From Ignavibacteria bacterium (GTDB lineage: Bacteria > Bacteroidota > Ignavibacteria > Kapaibacteriales > UBA2268): a stretch of DNA of 43,023 nt. The translations under genes were made by a program, and so were the position numbers. The stretch is taken from positions 1 to 43,023 of the forward strand of contig JAAYTD010000017.1 in assembly GCA_012518115.1 (NCBI GenBank), read 5' to 3'. A model generated the notes under the pieces. The model was not told the origin of the DNA. It saw nothing but the letters and a program-made list of their open reading frames with translations, and searched no databases. This document shows, piece after piece, positions 19,389 to 28,440 of the stretch (the stretch's first letter is position 1; every line of letters starts with the position of its first letter).

Positions 19389-19394
19389 AGGAGG
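19389..19394 (+). promoter_or_regulatory. Strong Shine-Dalgarno site of atpC
   Basis: AGGAGG lies five bases before the ATG at 19400. Most starts in this window lack such a site, so this one stands out and fixes the atpC start. Confidence 0.75.
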
Positions 19395-19399
19395 AGAAA

Positions 19400-19678
19400 A
19401 TGAGTAGCGATAAATTAATGAGTTTAAGCATATTAACGCCTGAAAAAACTCTATATCAAGGAAAGATACAAAAAATTACGGTACCGGGTGAGAAATCGCC
19501 TTTTCAAGTCCTTTATAATCATGCTCCTATATTATCGACACTAACGGCAGGAAAAGTTGTCTGTACAGATGAGAAAGACAAAGAACATACTTTCTTATTA
19601 AAATCAGGTATTGTTGAAGTAGTGAATAATGAAGTTACTATTACCGCAGATATTGAAAATGAAAAAACAGTTGTATAA
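19400..19678 (+). CDS. atpC: F1 ATP synthase epsilon subunit, short form
   Basis: A 92-residue epsilon subunit that joins the rotor to the c-ring. The N-terminal beta-sandwich is complete: LSILTPEKTLYQGKIQKIT, then VPGEKSPFQVLYNHAPILS, and the strand FLLKSGIVEVVNNEVTI. The two-helix C-terminal domain of the E. coli and Bacillus proteins (about 130-140 residues) is absent. That domain causes ATP-sensitive auto-inhibition, so this form probably lacks it. Short forms are known in Chlorobi and many Bacteroidota, so this is likely native rather than a truncation; a terminator follows at once (19713-19740). Confidence 0.93.
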   Translation: MSSDKLMSLSILTPEKTLYQGKIQKITVPGEKSPFQVLYNHAPILSTLTAGKVVCTDEKDKEHTFLLKSGIVEVVNNEVTITADIENEKTVV

Positions 19679-19712
19679 CTCTTTTTGATTAAAAAAGATA
19701 AATGAAAAAAAT

Positions 19713-19740
19713 AAGCCTCAGCGTAATCTGGGGCTTTTTT
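19713..19740 (+). terminator. Intrinsic terminator after atpC
   Basis: AAGCCTCAG at 19713-19721 pairs with CTGGGGCTT at 19728-19736 (one G-U), followed by a run of T. It closes the atpGDC operon 35 bases after the stop codon. Confidence 0.88.
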
Positions 19741-19755
19741 ATATCTTAAAGAAAA

Positions 19756-20646
19756 ATGGAAAAAGAATTAAAAGATTACTATTCGTTCTTGAAATTTGAA
19801 AAAGGATTAGCAAAGAATACTTTAGATTCATATAAACATGATTTGAAAATATATGTAACATTTATAAATTCAATAGGAATAAGTAGATTTTCAGATATAA
19901 AATCTTCCGATTTAGAAGCATTTGTTTTAGAATTATCAGAGTTATATTATTCTAGTGCAACTATAGCGCGCTATATTGCCTCAATTCGTGGTTTACATTC
20001 TTTTTTATTTAGTACAAATAAAGTAAGTGCAGATATAACGGAGTTGATAGAAGCTCCACAGGTTGATCGTAAGTTACCTGAAGTATTGTCTTATGAGATG
20101 ATAGAAGAGATTCTTTCTCAAATAGATGTTTCAACTCCTCTTGGAATTAGAGATAGAGCTATCATAGAATTATTGTATGCTTGTGGATTACGTGTATCGG
20201 AGTTAATAAATTTAAGATTTAGTGACATATTTTTTGATGATGAAATTATAACTATATTTGGAAAAGGTAGTAAAGAACGTGTTATTCCTATCGGAACGGA
20301 AGCTATAAAGTGGTTAGATACTTACGAGAAAAAAGCAAGAAATTTTCTTCTTAAAGATAATAAAGAAGAAGGGATTGTTTTTTTAAATCAGCGAGGGAAG
20401 AAAATAACACGAATGGGAGTATGGAAAATTATTAATAAGTATGTAAAGCAAACAACAATTAATTTTTCTGTTCATCCACATTCTTTTAGACATGCTTTTG
20501 CTACTCATCTTTTGGAAGGTGGAGCAGATTTGCGTGTAGTTCAAGAAATGTTAGGGCATTCTTCTATTACAACAACACAAATTTATACGCATCTTGATAA
20601 AAGTTATATAAAAGAAGTGCATAAATCATTTCATCCAAGAGCTTAA
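19756..20646 (+). CDS. xerD: Site-specific tyrosine recombinase XerD
   Basis: Resolves chromosome dimers at dif with XerC under FtsK control. At 296 residues it has the usual Xer length: an N-terminal SAM-like core-binding domain (about 1-85) and a catalytic domain with all six catalytic residues, Arg146 in ACGLRVSEL, Lys173 in KGSKERVIPIG, His242 and Arg245 in HPHSFRHAFATH, His268 in MLGHSSITTTQ, and the nucleophile Tyr277 in IYTHL. The C-terminal HPRA ending and QIYTHL favour XerD over XerC. It starts 15 bases after the atpC terminator; no integron or phage context exists, so it is the housekeeping recombinase. Confidence 0.93.
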   Translation: MEKELKDYYSFLKFEKGLAKNTLDSYKHDLKIYVTFINSIGISRFSDIKSSDLEAFVLELSELYYSSATIARYIASIRGLHSFLFSTNKVSADITELIEAPQVDRKLPEVLSYEMIEEILSQIDVSTPLGIRDRAIIELLYACGLRVSELINLRFSDIFFDDEIITIFGKGSKERVIPIGTEAIKWLDTYEKKARNFLLKDNKEEGIVFLNQRGKKITRMGVWKIINKYVKQTTINFSVHPHSFRHAFATHLLEGGADLRVVQEMLGHSSITTTQIYTHLDKSYIKEVHKSFHPRA

Positions 20647-20647
20647 T

Positions 20648-20679
20648 TTTGCCTTTTCATGAAATAAATATTATTTTTG
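20648..20679 (+). promoter_or_regulatory. Bacteroidota-type promoter for the ZIP transporter
   Basis: TTTG at 20648-20651, 20 bases, then TATTTTTG at 20672-20679. The start codon follows at 20748. Confidence 0.65.
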
Positions 20680-20747
20680 TTCGTATATTTAATTTTTGTT
20701 TATACTCGTTAAAATAGAGTTGAGCGAATAATAAACCAATAAAATAA

Positions 20748-21554
20748 ATGAATAACGATATATTAATCCCTTTATTATTAACGACTTTTGCAGGATTATC
20801 TACAGGAATAGGTAGCTTAATTGCATTTTTTTCTACGAAAACAAACAAACGTTTTTTGTCATTTTCTTTAGGACTTTCGGCAGGAGTTATGATTTATGTT
20901 TCTTTTGTAGAATTATTTAATGAATCGCAACGTTTGTTAATAAGTGAGTTTGGAGGGAAAGAAGGTGAAATAATATCCGTACTATGCTTTTTTGGAGGTA
21001 TATTTTTAATTGGCGCTATTGATAAATTAGTGCCATCGTTTCAAAATCCGCATGAAATACGTTCTGTTGAAAACATGGAAAAAGCACCTAATTCCAACAA
21101 TACTAAATTGATGCGTGTAGGTCTAATGACAGCTTTAGCGGTCGGCATACATAACTTTCCTGAAGGAATTGCAACTTTTATTGCAGCGATTGAAAATCCA
21201 AATGTTGGGCTAGTCATTGCGGTTGCTGTAGCTATTCATAATATCCCTGAAGGAATTGCAGTATCAGTTCCTATATATCATGCGACAGGTGATAGAAAAA
21301 AGGCTTTTTGTTTTTCCTTTTTGTCAGGACTTGCTGAGCCAATAGGAGCTCTACTCACATATTTATTTTTAGCTCCTTTTATTTCACTAAAACTTATGGG
21401 ATATACATTAGCTATTGTAGCGGGAATTATGGTGTTTATTTCTTTAGATGAATTGTTACCTGCGGCACGCGAATATGGCGAACATCATATTGCAATTTAC
21501 GGATTAATTGTTGGTATGGGAATAATGGCAGTTAGTTTATTGCTGTTAAATTAA
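20748..21554 (+). CDS. zupT: ZIP family zinc transporter (ZupT-like)
   Basis: A 268-residue inner membrane metal importer of the ZIP family, with about eight membrane helices. The metal-binding helices carry the family motifs HNFPEGIATF and HNIPEGIAVSVP, whose His, Asn, Pro, Glu pattern forms the binuclear site; the helix SLGLSAGVMIYVSFVEL is also typical of ZupT. E. coli ZupT takes up zinc, iron and other divalent ions. It has its own promoter and is followed after 43 bases by the GT2 gene. No Fur/Zur operator was recognised. Confidence 0.92.
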   Translation: MNNDILIPLLLTTFAGLSTGIGSLIAFFSTKTNKRFLSFSLGLSAGVMIYVSFVELFNESQRLLISEFGGKEGEIISVLCFFGGIFLIGAIDKLVPSFQNPHEIRSVENMEKAPNSNNTKLMRVGLMTALAVGIHNFPEGIATFIAAIENPNVGLVIAVAVAIHNIPEGIAVSVPIYHATGDRKKAFCFSFLSGLAEPIGALLTYLFLAPFISLKLMGYTLAIVAGIMVFISLDELLPAAREYGEHHIAIYGLIVGMGIMAVSLLLLN

Positions 21555-21597
21555 AGATATTATAAATAAATTGCAATAAAAAATATTGTAAAAATTT

Positions 21598-22392
21598 ATG
21601 AACAACTTAATAAATAAAGATAATAAAGAAATAAAAACAAGAATTTCTGCTGTAATTATTACTTTTAATGAGGAGAAAAATATACGTAGATGTCTTGAGT
21701 CTATTCAAGATATTGTAGATGAAGTTATTGTTGTTGATAGTTTTTCTACAGATAGAACACAAGAAATTTGTGAAGAATTTAATGTTAAGTTTGTTCAATA
21801 TAAATGGCAAGGTTACAGTAAAACTAAAAACTATGCTAATGAACTAGTTAGTAATGAATTTATATTATCAATTGATGCAGATGAAGCTTTGTCTGAAGAA
21901 TTACAGAAATCTATTTTACGTCTTAAAGTAGGAGAAGAACTCTCGCGAAATATAGTATATTCTTTAAACAGATTAACTAATTATTGTGGAAAATGGATTT
22001 ATCATTGTGGTTGGTATCCTGATAAAAAAATAAGGATTTTTAATAAATCTAATGCAAGTTGGAAAGGTGAACTTCACGAAGAACTTGTTTTTGTAGATGA
22101 GAATACAAAAATTCAGCATTTAGAAGGAAATTTATTACATTTTTCTTATAACTCTATTTCTCAGCATATCTTACAAGTTGATAAATTTACAGAAATAGGA
22201 GCAAAAGAAGCTTATAATAAAGGAAAAAGAACATCTATTTTAGGGATTATATTACGTCCTATTTGGAAGTTTTTAAGAGATTATATTATTAAACTTGGTT
22301 TTCTTGATGGATATTATGGATTTGTTATTTGTGCTATTTCAGCATTTGCAACATTTGTCAAGTATATAAAATTAAGGCAATATTATAAATAG
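21598..22392 (+). CDS. Glycosyltransferase family 2 protein (WaaE/KdtX-like)
   Basis: A 264-residue GT-A enzyme. SAVIITFNEEKNIRRCLES at 17-35 opens the fold, DEVIVVDSFSTDRT follows, and the metal-binding motif is SIDADEAL. The later YHCGWYPDKKIRIFNK and ELHEELVF segments match the WaaE/KdtX branch, which adds a beta-1,4-glucosyl residue to heptose in lipopolysaccharide core. The C-terminus has a hydrophobic stretch (FVICAISAFATFVKYIK) that could bind the membrane. It probably acts at the cytoplasmic face on surface glycolipid; the exact donor is not set by sequence. It is 26 bases upstream of the YgjP-like gene. Confidence 0.85.
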   Translation: MNNLINKDNKEIKTRISAVIITFNEEKNIRRCLESIQDIVDEVIVVDSFSTDRTQEICEEFNVKFVQYKWQGYSKTKNYANELVSNEFILSIDADEALSEELQKSILRLKVGEELSRNIVYSLNRLTNYCGKWIYHCGWYPDKKIRIFNKSNASWKGELHEELVFVDENTKIQHLEGNLLHFSYNSISQHILQVDKFTEIGAKEAYNKGKRTSILGIILRPIWKFLRDYIIKLGFLDGYYGFVICAISAFATFVKYIKLRQYYK

Positions 22393-22418
22393 TTGAAGAA
22401 AACATACAAAATATATTA

Positions 22419-23120
22419 ATGGAAGTTATAAATATTAATGGCATTAATGTTGAAATAAAGAGAAAAAATATTAAGAATATGTACCTTAGGGTTTATTCGC
22501 CTGATGCAAGAGTACATATTTCAGTACCTAAAAAAACATCAAATTCTGTAATTCAAGATTTTCTAATTTCAAAATTAGACTGGATAAATAAACATATTCA
22601 AATAGTTTTGAAACGTAACAAAGAGAAAGAAAATATAAATTATAATTATGTTTCTGATGAGCTCCATTGTTATTTTGGTAATCCTTATAAATTACTTGTT
22701 ATAGAAGATAATTTATTGCGGAAAGTGGAACTGCAAGATGATAAAATTGTTATTTATGCACCACTTGGGGCGGAAGTTGAAAAACGTGCCGAATTATTAT
22801 ATTCTTGGTATGCAACAGAGCTTAAGAAAAAATTAATATCTTTAGTTGAAATTTGGGAACGAAAATTAGAAGTTAAAGTAAGTCGTATAAAAATAAGGAA
22901 AATGAAAACTCTTTGGGGAAGTTGTAATTTTCGTTCTAAGCAAGTTACGTTTAATTTAGAATTATGCAAAAGGTCGGAAAAATCTATAGAATATATAGTT
23001 GTTCATGAATTAGCACATCTTATAGAACCGTCGCATAACGCTAAATTTAAGGCGATTTTAGATTTTAATTTACCTAATTGGCGGGATATAAAGAAAGAAT
23101 TAAATCAAAATTTATTATAG
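22419..23120 (+). CDS. YgjP-like (DUF45) metallopeptidase-fold protein
   Basis: A 233-residue member of the YgjP/DUF45 group, related to SprT zincins. The zinc motif is VVHELAHL with His196, Glu197 and His200, and a further His at 207 (EPSHNAKF) could be the third ligand. The preceding KTLWGSC matches the family signature WGSC, and the N-terminal beta-rich part (RVYSPDARVHISVPK) also fits. These proteins sit in operons of many kinds and their substrate is unknown; hydrolase activity is inferred from the motif alone. No signal peptide, so it is probably cytoplasmic. Confidence 0.88.
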   Translation: MEVININGINVEIKRKNIKNMYLRVYSPDARVHISVPKKTSNSVIQDFLISKLDWINKHIQIVLKRNKEKENINYNYVSDELHCYFGNPYKLLVIEDNLLRKVELQDDKIVIYAPLGAEVEKRAELLYSWYATELKKKLISLVEIWERKLEVKVSRIKIRKMKTLWGSCNFRSKQVTFNLELCKRSEKSIEYIVVHELAHLIEPSHNAKFKAILDFNLPNWRDIKKELNQNLL

Positions 23121-23150
23121 TATTTTTATTAACAAATCATTTTAATTATT

Positions 23151-26100
23151 ATGAAACACATAGTTATAGCGATAAGTACATTATTTTTAATTTCCTTATC
23201 ATCTAATGCTCAAATATTTTCTTCAAGTGAAGCGAGCAAATTAATGCGTTATCCTAATACTTCCAAGACAGAAATTACATTTAATTATGCAGGCGATATA
23301 TATGTATCACCATTGCAAGGTGGTTACGCTTTGCGTTTGACTAGCTCCGAAGGTATTGAGCAGATGCCGCGTTTTTCGCCTGACGGCAGCACAATTGCTT
23401 TTGTAGGTGAGTATGATGGAAATCCTGAAATATATACAATTCCTAAAACAGGTGGTACTCCTTTTCGTGTAACTTATTCTATGGATATGGCTGATGTTGC
23501 TGATCGTCAAGGTCCAGATAAGATTATTATGCAGTGGACAAATGACGGACAAGAAATAGTTTACCGTTCTAGAATGGAGAGTTGGAGCGTATTAACTGGT
23601 AAGCTGTATAAAACATTGGCAAATGGCGGAGGATTACCACAAGATATTCCTGTTCCAAGGGGTGGCTTTTGCTCTCTTTCACCTGATGGAAATAAAATGG
23701 CTTATAACAGAATATTTAGAGAATATAGGACTTGGAAACGCTATCGAGGCGGGCAAGCAGATGATATTTGGATTTATGATTTTAAAACTCAAGATCTGAA
23801 AAACATCACCAACAATCCAGCGCAAGATATTATTCCTATGTGGGCGGGAGATAAAATATATTTCTTAAGCGACAGAGATGATATTATGAATATATTTTGC
23901 TATGATATTCCAACGGGAAACACTCGTAAAATAACAAATTTTTCAAAATATGACGTTAAATTTCCTTCTTTAGGTGCTGAACATATTTCTTTTGAAAATG
24001 GTGGATTGCTTTATATTATAAAACTTTCTACTGAAGAAATGCAAATTGTTAATATAAAAATTGTTGATGATTTTCTAACAGCGCGTCCGCGTTTTATAAA
24101 TGTGAAAGACAGGATTTCTGGATTTGATATAGATCCTAATGGTAAAAGAGGCTTAATCAATGCACGTGGCGAAATTTTTGTCGTACCTACAAAAAATGCA
24201 GTGATTTCCAACTTAACTAAAACTTCAGGAGTTCATGAGCGTGATGCTGTATGGTCGCCTAATGGTGATTTTATAGCTTATGTTGCTGATAATACAGGAG
24301 CTAATGAAGTTTATATTATGCAACCGAATGGTGAAAATAAAACTCAACTAACTAAAAATACAGAATGTTATCGCTATGGAATAGTTTGGTCGCCAGATAG
24401 TAAAAAAATATTAAATTCCGATAATATGCGGAATATATCTATTATAGATATTGTTTCTAAAACGGAAAAAGTGATTTTTACTTCAAGAACTTATGCGATA
24501 CAAGAAGCTGGTTGGTCGCCTGATAGTAAGTGGCTAGTATATTCTTATATGAATGATACAACTAATATGAGAGTATTAAATTTATATTCTATTGATCAAA
24601 ATAAAACTTATAAAATTTCTGATGATTTTTACAACACTTCTTCGCCTGTATTTTCTAAAAATGGTAAGTATTTGTTTTTCGTATCGGATAGAGATTTTAA
24701 GCCGAAAGTTAGCAGTGTTGAATGGAATTATGCTTATCTTGAAATGTCGCGTATTTACGGAATATGCTTACAAGATACTTTAGAATCACCATTTTTGAAA
24801 TTTGTCAATTATGATGCTGAAAAAGATGAAAAAACAAAGCTGACCAAAAAAGAAAAAGAAGCACTAAAGAATGCGGATTTACAGATAGATACAGAGAATA
24901 TATTAGACAGAATTTTCGTGCTTCCTGTTGCTACTGCAAGATATTTTGGATTAACTTCTGTAGAAGAAAAATTATATTATGTTCGTATGCAAGATAATAA
25001 TATGAAGCTATATAATTTTGATTTTAACGATTTAGAAGAAAATGAAGTTGGCGATTATACTGCATATTCTTTCTCACCTGACGGGAAAAATGTAATGTTC
25101 CGTTCAGGAAAAGATTATTATATTAACAAAGTAACGGAGAAATTTAATACAAAAACAGGGAAATTAGATTTAACTGATTTAACAATGTTTTTGGAGCCAA
25201 AAGAAGAATGGACACAAGTTTTTGATGAATCTTGGCGACATTTCAAATACTTTTTCTATGACCCAAATATGCATGGTGTAGATTGGGAAGCTATGCGTCA
25301 AAAATATGCTGAATTATTGCCTTATGTTTCGCATCGTACAGATTTAACTTATATAATTGGTGAAATGATAGGCGAATTAAATGCTGGACATGCTTATGTT
25401 ACAGGTGGCGAAATGCCAAAAGTAGAAAAAATCGGTATTGGGTTACTTGGAATTGATTTAGAATTAGATAAATCTGCAAATGCTTATAAAATCAAGAAAA
25501 TATTAAAAGGTGAAAACTGGGACGCTTCTTTGCGTTCTCCTCTTACAGAGCCGGGACTAAATGTTGAAACTGGCGATTATATATTAGAAATTGATGGAGT
25601 AAAACTTGATGCAAGTGTTAATCCTTATAAATACTTAGTAAATAAAGTTAATACTTTTGTTACATTAAAAATATCTAAGAACTCCTCAGGAAGTGATTCA
25701 CGAGAAGTAGTTGTAAAAACTATTCCTTCAGAAGAACAATTGCGATATTTTAATTGGATTGAAGAAAAACGTCATATTATAGATTCCTTGACAAATGGAC
25801 GGATTGCTTATATTCATGTTCCTGATATGGGAGTTGGAAACGGCTTAAATTGGTTTGCTAAACAATTTTATCCTCAAGTTAGTCGCGAAGGATTAATAAT
25901 TGATGATAGATATAATGGTGGCGGAAACGTATCTCCTATGATTATAGAGAGATTGAAACGGGAGCTAGTTATCGCAAAAATCGGACGTAATTCCAAAGTA
26001 GTTGGTACAAATCCAAGTGCAGTTATGACAGGTCCTATGGTATGTTTAATTAACGAACAATCTATGTCGGACGGTGATTTATTTCCATTCCAATTTAAGG

Positions 26101-26411
26101 CGTTAAATTTAGGTCCGGTTATAGGAAAACGCAGTTGGGGTGGCGTTATTGGAATTTATGGTTCTTTACCTTTACTTGATGGTAGTTCTATTCATAAACC
26201 TGAAGTTTCTAATTTTGATGCTAAAACAGGGCAATGGGTGCTTGAAGGTGTAGGAATGGAGCCTGATATAGAAGTTGATAATCATCCGGGCAAAGAGTAC
26301 AGCGGAATTGACGAACAATTACTTTTTGGTATTAAAAAAGTTTTAGAACTAATTCCTACAAACAAAAAAACTCAAATTCCTGATGTTCCAGCTTATCCTA
26401 TTAAGAAATAA
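23151..26411 (+). CDS. Tricorn-like protease (WD40-like beta-propellers, PDZ, S41 peptidase)
   Basis: A 1086-residue protein with an N-terminal signal peptide (residues 1-20, ending SLSSNAQ). The first 650 residues carry repeated propeller blades of the PD40/TolB type (for example FSPDGSTIAFVGEYDG, WSPDSKKILNSDN and WSPDSKWLVYS). A helical and PDZ-like region follows, then a peptidase S41 C-terminal domain. The catalytic residues line up with Thermoplasma tricorn: His747 in AGHAYVTGG and Ser973-Asp974 in QSMSDGDLFPF (His746, Ser965 and Asp966 in tricorn). In Bacteroidota such proteins are exported or periplasmic peptidases that finish oligopeptide degradation. It has 30 bases upstream after the YgjP-like gene and 22 downstream before the HAD gene. 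Confidence 0.92.
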   Translation: MKHIVIAISTLFLISLSSNAQIFSSSEASKLMRYPNTSKTEITFNYAGDIYVSPLQGGYALRLTSSEGIEQMPRFSPDGSTIAFVGEYDGNPEIYTIPKTGGTPFRVTYSMDMADVADRQGPDKIIMQWTNDGQEIVYRSRMESWSVLTGKLYKTLANGGGLPQDIPVPRGGFCSLSPDGNKMAYNRIFREYRTWKRYRGGQADDIWIYDFKTQDLKNITNNPAQDIIPMWAGDKIYFLSDRDDIMNIFCYDIPTGNTRKITNFSKYDVKFPSLGAEHISFENGGLLYIIKLSTEEMQIVNIKIVDDFLTARPRFINVKDRISGFDIDPNGKRGLINARGEIFVVPTKNAVISNLTKTSGVHERDAVWSPNGDFIAYVADNTGANEVYIMQPNGENKTQLTKNTECYRYGIVWSPDSKKILNSDNMRNISIIDIVSKTEKVIFTSRTYAIQEAGWSPDSKWLVYSYMNDTTNMRVLNLYSIDQNKTYKISDDFYNTSSPVFSKNGKYLFFVSDRDFKPKVSSVEWNYAYLEMSRIYGICLQDTLESPFLKFVNYDAEKDEKTKLTKKEKEALKNADLQIDTENILDRIFVLPVATARYFGLTSVEEKLYYVRMQDNNMKLYNFDFNDLEENEVGDYTAYSFSPDGKNVMFRSGKDYYINKVTEKFNTKTGKLDLTDLTMFLEPKEEWTQVFDESWRHFKYFFYDPNMHGVDWEAMRQKYAELLPYVSHRTDLTYIIGEMIGELNAGHAYVTGGEMPKVEKIGIGLLGIDLELDKSANAYKIKKILKGENWDASLRSPLTEPGLNVETGDYILEIDGVKLDASVNPYKYLVNKVNTFVTLKISKNSSGSDSREVVVKTIPSEEQLRYFNWIEEKRHIIDSLTNGRIAYIHVPDMGVGNGLNWFAKQFYPQVSREGLIIDDRYNGGGNVSPMIIERLKRELVIAKIGRNSKVVGTNPSAVMTGPMVCLINEQSMSDGDLFPFQFKALNLGPVIGKRSWGGVIGIYGSLPLLDGSSIHKPEVSNFDAKTGQWVLEGVGMEPDIEVDNHPGKEYSGIDEQLLFGIKKVLELIPTNKKTQIPDVPAYPIKK

Positions 26412-26433
26412 TTTTACTTAAAAGATAAGCAAA

Positions 26434-27141
26434 ATGAAATTAGCAATTTTTTGTGATTTTGATGGAACAATAACTACAAAAGATGTCGGCGATGCTTTGT
26501 TTCGTAAGTTTGGAAATTTCGAAAAGCATTGGCAAGAATTTATTGAAGGTGAATGTAATGTTCGCGAGCTTAATAAGCGACTTTATGCATCTATTCCTAC
26601 GTCAGTAACATTAGCTGATATTAAAGAATTTGTAATACAGCACGAGGTAGATGCCTATTTTTTACCTTTTATAGATTATTGTAAAATGCAAGGGCATAGC
26701 TTTACTGTTGTTAGCGACGGATATGACATTTATATTTATGAAATTCTTAAAAAGTTGGACGCTAGTATAGACAAGATTTTTTGTAATAAGTTATATTATG
26801 AAAATGGGAAATTTACGCCAAGTTTTTTCGGAGCTGATGAAAACTGTAAATGTTTAACGGCTTCGTGTAAGCGTAATGTTGTTTTGACAAATTCTTCTGA
26901 TGATGATATTCTTGTTTATATAGGCGACGGAATGACAGATTTTTGTGCTGCTGAACATTGTGATATTATTTTTGCAAAATCTCAATTAGCTAAGTATTGC
27001 AATGAAAACAAGATACCTCATCATCCTTTTAAATCGTTTTTTGACGTTAAAAGGACAATAGAAACGCTAGTAGCTAAGAAAAATATAAAAAGAAGAAATC
27101 AAGCTTTTTTAAAAAGAAAAAATGCTTTTGAAGCAGAATAA
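26434..27141 (+). CDS. HAD-family phosphatase (MtnX/SerB-like)
   Basis: A 235-residue haloacid dehalogenase phosphatase, subgroup IB. Motif I is FCDFDGTIT with the nucleophile Asp8 and the general acid Asp10, motif II is in SFTVVSDGYD, and motif III is VYIGDGMTDFCAAE, which resembles the MtnX/SerB branch. The cap is small and helical, between motifs I and II. The substrate is not decided; 2-hydroxy-3-keto-5-methylthiopentenyl-1-phosphate and phosphoserine are the family's well-known ones. The C-terminus is a short basic tail. It lies 22 bases after the tricorn-like protease gene. Confidence 0.85.
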   Translation: MKLAIFCDFDGTITTKDVGDALFRKFGNFEKHWQEFIEGECNVRELNKRLYASIPTSVTLADIKEFVIQHEVDAYFLPFIDYCKMQGHSFTVVSDGYDIYIYEILKKLDASIDKIFCNKLYYENGKFTPSFFGADENCKCLTASCKRNVVLTNSSDDDILVYIGDGMTDFCAAEHCDIIFAKSQLAKYCNENKIPHHPFKSFFDVKRTIETLVAKKNIKRRNQAFLKRKNAFEAE

Positions 27142-27183
27142 ATGAAGTATGTTATATATTATCGTTAATGTTATAAAAATATA

Positions 27184-27215
27184 TTTGTTTATGATAAAAA
27201 ATATCGTTAAATTTG
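27184..27215 (+). promoter_or_regulatory. Bacteroidota-type promoter for ilvE
   Basis: TTTG at 27184-27187, 20 bases, then TAAATTTG at 27208-27215. The start codon is at 27272. Confidence 0.7.
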
Positions 27216-27271
27216 TATATTAAATTCTTATTTATTATTATATTAACCAAATTAATTAGTGAGTATAAAAA

Positions 27272-28342
27272 ATGACATTCAAAACTACTAAAACTCAAAA
27301 TTCTCATTTTGATTCAATCAATTGGGACGACTTAAGATTCGGAGTTTATTTTTCCGATCATATGTTTGTAGCAAATTATAAAAATGGTAAATGGGACGAT
27401 GGTGAAATAATGCCTTTTTCTAACATCGAAATTTCACCAGCTATGTGTACTTTACATTATGCACAAGCTTGCTTTGAAGGTTTAAAAGCTTTTAGAAGTG
27501 AAAAGGGGGGTGCAAATCTATTTCGTCCTGAAAAAAATGCTGCTCGGTTAAATTTTTCATCTGAACGCTTATGTATTCCTCAAATTGATGTAAATTTCCA
27601 AGTTGAAGCAATGAAAGAACTTGTAAAATTTGACAATAAATTTATTCCTCAAAAGCATGGTCAATCGCTTTATATACGTCCATTTGTGTTCGGTTCTTCT
27701 AACTTTCTTGGCGTACAAGCTTCACAAGAATATAAATATATTATAATAACTTCACCAGTTGCTTCTTATTATGCGGGCGGTTTAGCACCTGTAAAAATAT
27801 TAGTAACTGATGAATATGTTCGTGCGGTTCGTGGTGGCTTAGGAAATACAAAAGCAGCTGCAAATTATGCTGCTTCATTGTACGGTGGAATGCAAGCTAG
27901 AAAAATGGGATTCTCACAAGTTCTATGGTTAGATGGTGTTAACTTAGAATTTGTTGATGAAGTTGGCGCTATGAACATTATGTTTGTTATTGACAATGAA
28001 ATTATTACTCCATCCTTAGATCAAGGTTCTATTTTACCCGGAATTACAAGAATGTCAGTTCTTGAATTAGCAGGTGATCTTGGCATAAAAGCTACAGAAC
28101 GTAAAATTTCATTAAAAGAAGTTATTGATGCACATAAATCAGGACATTTGACAGAATGTTTCGGAACAGGAACAGCTGCAGTAATTTCACCTGTAGGACA
28201 ACTTACTTATAAAGGTGAAGATATGATTATAAACAATAATCAAATAGGACCTGTTGCTCAAAAACTTTATGATACAATTACAGGTATTCAATATGGTAAA
28301 TTAGAGGATAAGAAAGGCTGGACGCTAAACTTTAACTTCTAA
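27272..28342 (+). CDS. ilvE: Branched-chain amino acid aminotransferase
   Basis: A PLP enzyme of fold type IV that moves amino groups between glutamate and the keto acids of valine, leucine and isoleucine. At 356 residues it is of the longer (BCAT, eukaryote-like) form. The motifs include CFEGLKAFR near residue 70, the PLP lysine in GGLGNTKAAANYA (Lys194), LEFVDEVGAMNIMF and GILPGITR-like GSILPGITRMSVL, then the ECFGTGTAAVISPV segment. It has its own promoter (27184-27215) and ends at the hairpin at 28371-28420. Assignment is firm for the family; transaminases of this group can accept other keto acids. Confidence 0.94.
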   Translation: MTFKTTKTQNSHFDSINWDDLRFGVYFSDHMFVANYKNGKWDDGEIMPFSNIEISPAMCTLHYAQACFEGLKAFRSEKGGANLFRPEKNAARLNFSSERLCIPQIDVNFQVEAMKELVKFDNKFIPQKHGQSLYIRPFVFGSSNFLGVQASQEYKYIIITSPVASYYAGGLAPVKILVTDEYVRAVRGGLGNTKAAANYAASLYGGMQARKMGFSQVLWLDGVNLEFVDEVGAMNIMFVIDNEIITPSLDQGSILPGITRMSVLELAGDLGIKATERKISLKEVIDAHKSGHLTECFGTGTAAVISPVGQLTYKGEDMIINNNQIGPVAQKLYDTITGIQYGKLEDKKGWTLNFNF

Positions 28343-28370
28343 TTTTTATTGCTAAATATAAAGATAAAAT

Positions 28371-28420
28371 TACCCGACGGTGTAAAATTTTGTTATATAA
28401 ACTTACTGTCGGGTATTTTG
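28371..28420 (+). terminator. Hairpin terminator between ilvE and panC
   Basis: ACCCGACGGT at 28372-28381 pairs with ACTGTCGGGT at 28405-28414 (one G-U), with a 23-base AT-rich loop and ATTTTGTC after it. It lies 29 bases after ilvE and ends 21 bases before the likely panC ATG, so it could end ilvE transcripts or act as a leader structure for panC. Confidence 0.65.
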
Positions 28421-28440
28421 TCTTATTTCAGATAGATGAT

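Noticed and set aside
19756-20646. Tyrosine recombinase as part of an integrated element.
   Set aside because: Sequence and length fit housekeeping XerD and no attachment repeats, integrase neighbours or cargo genes surround it.
28390-28440. Upstream TTG start of panC giving 17 more residues.
   Set aside because: Those residues fall in a hairpin loop and stem and have no match to the panC family; the ATG at 28441 starts at the conserved N-terminus.
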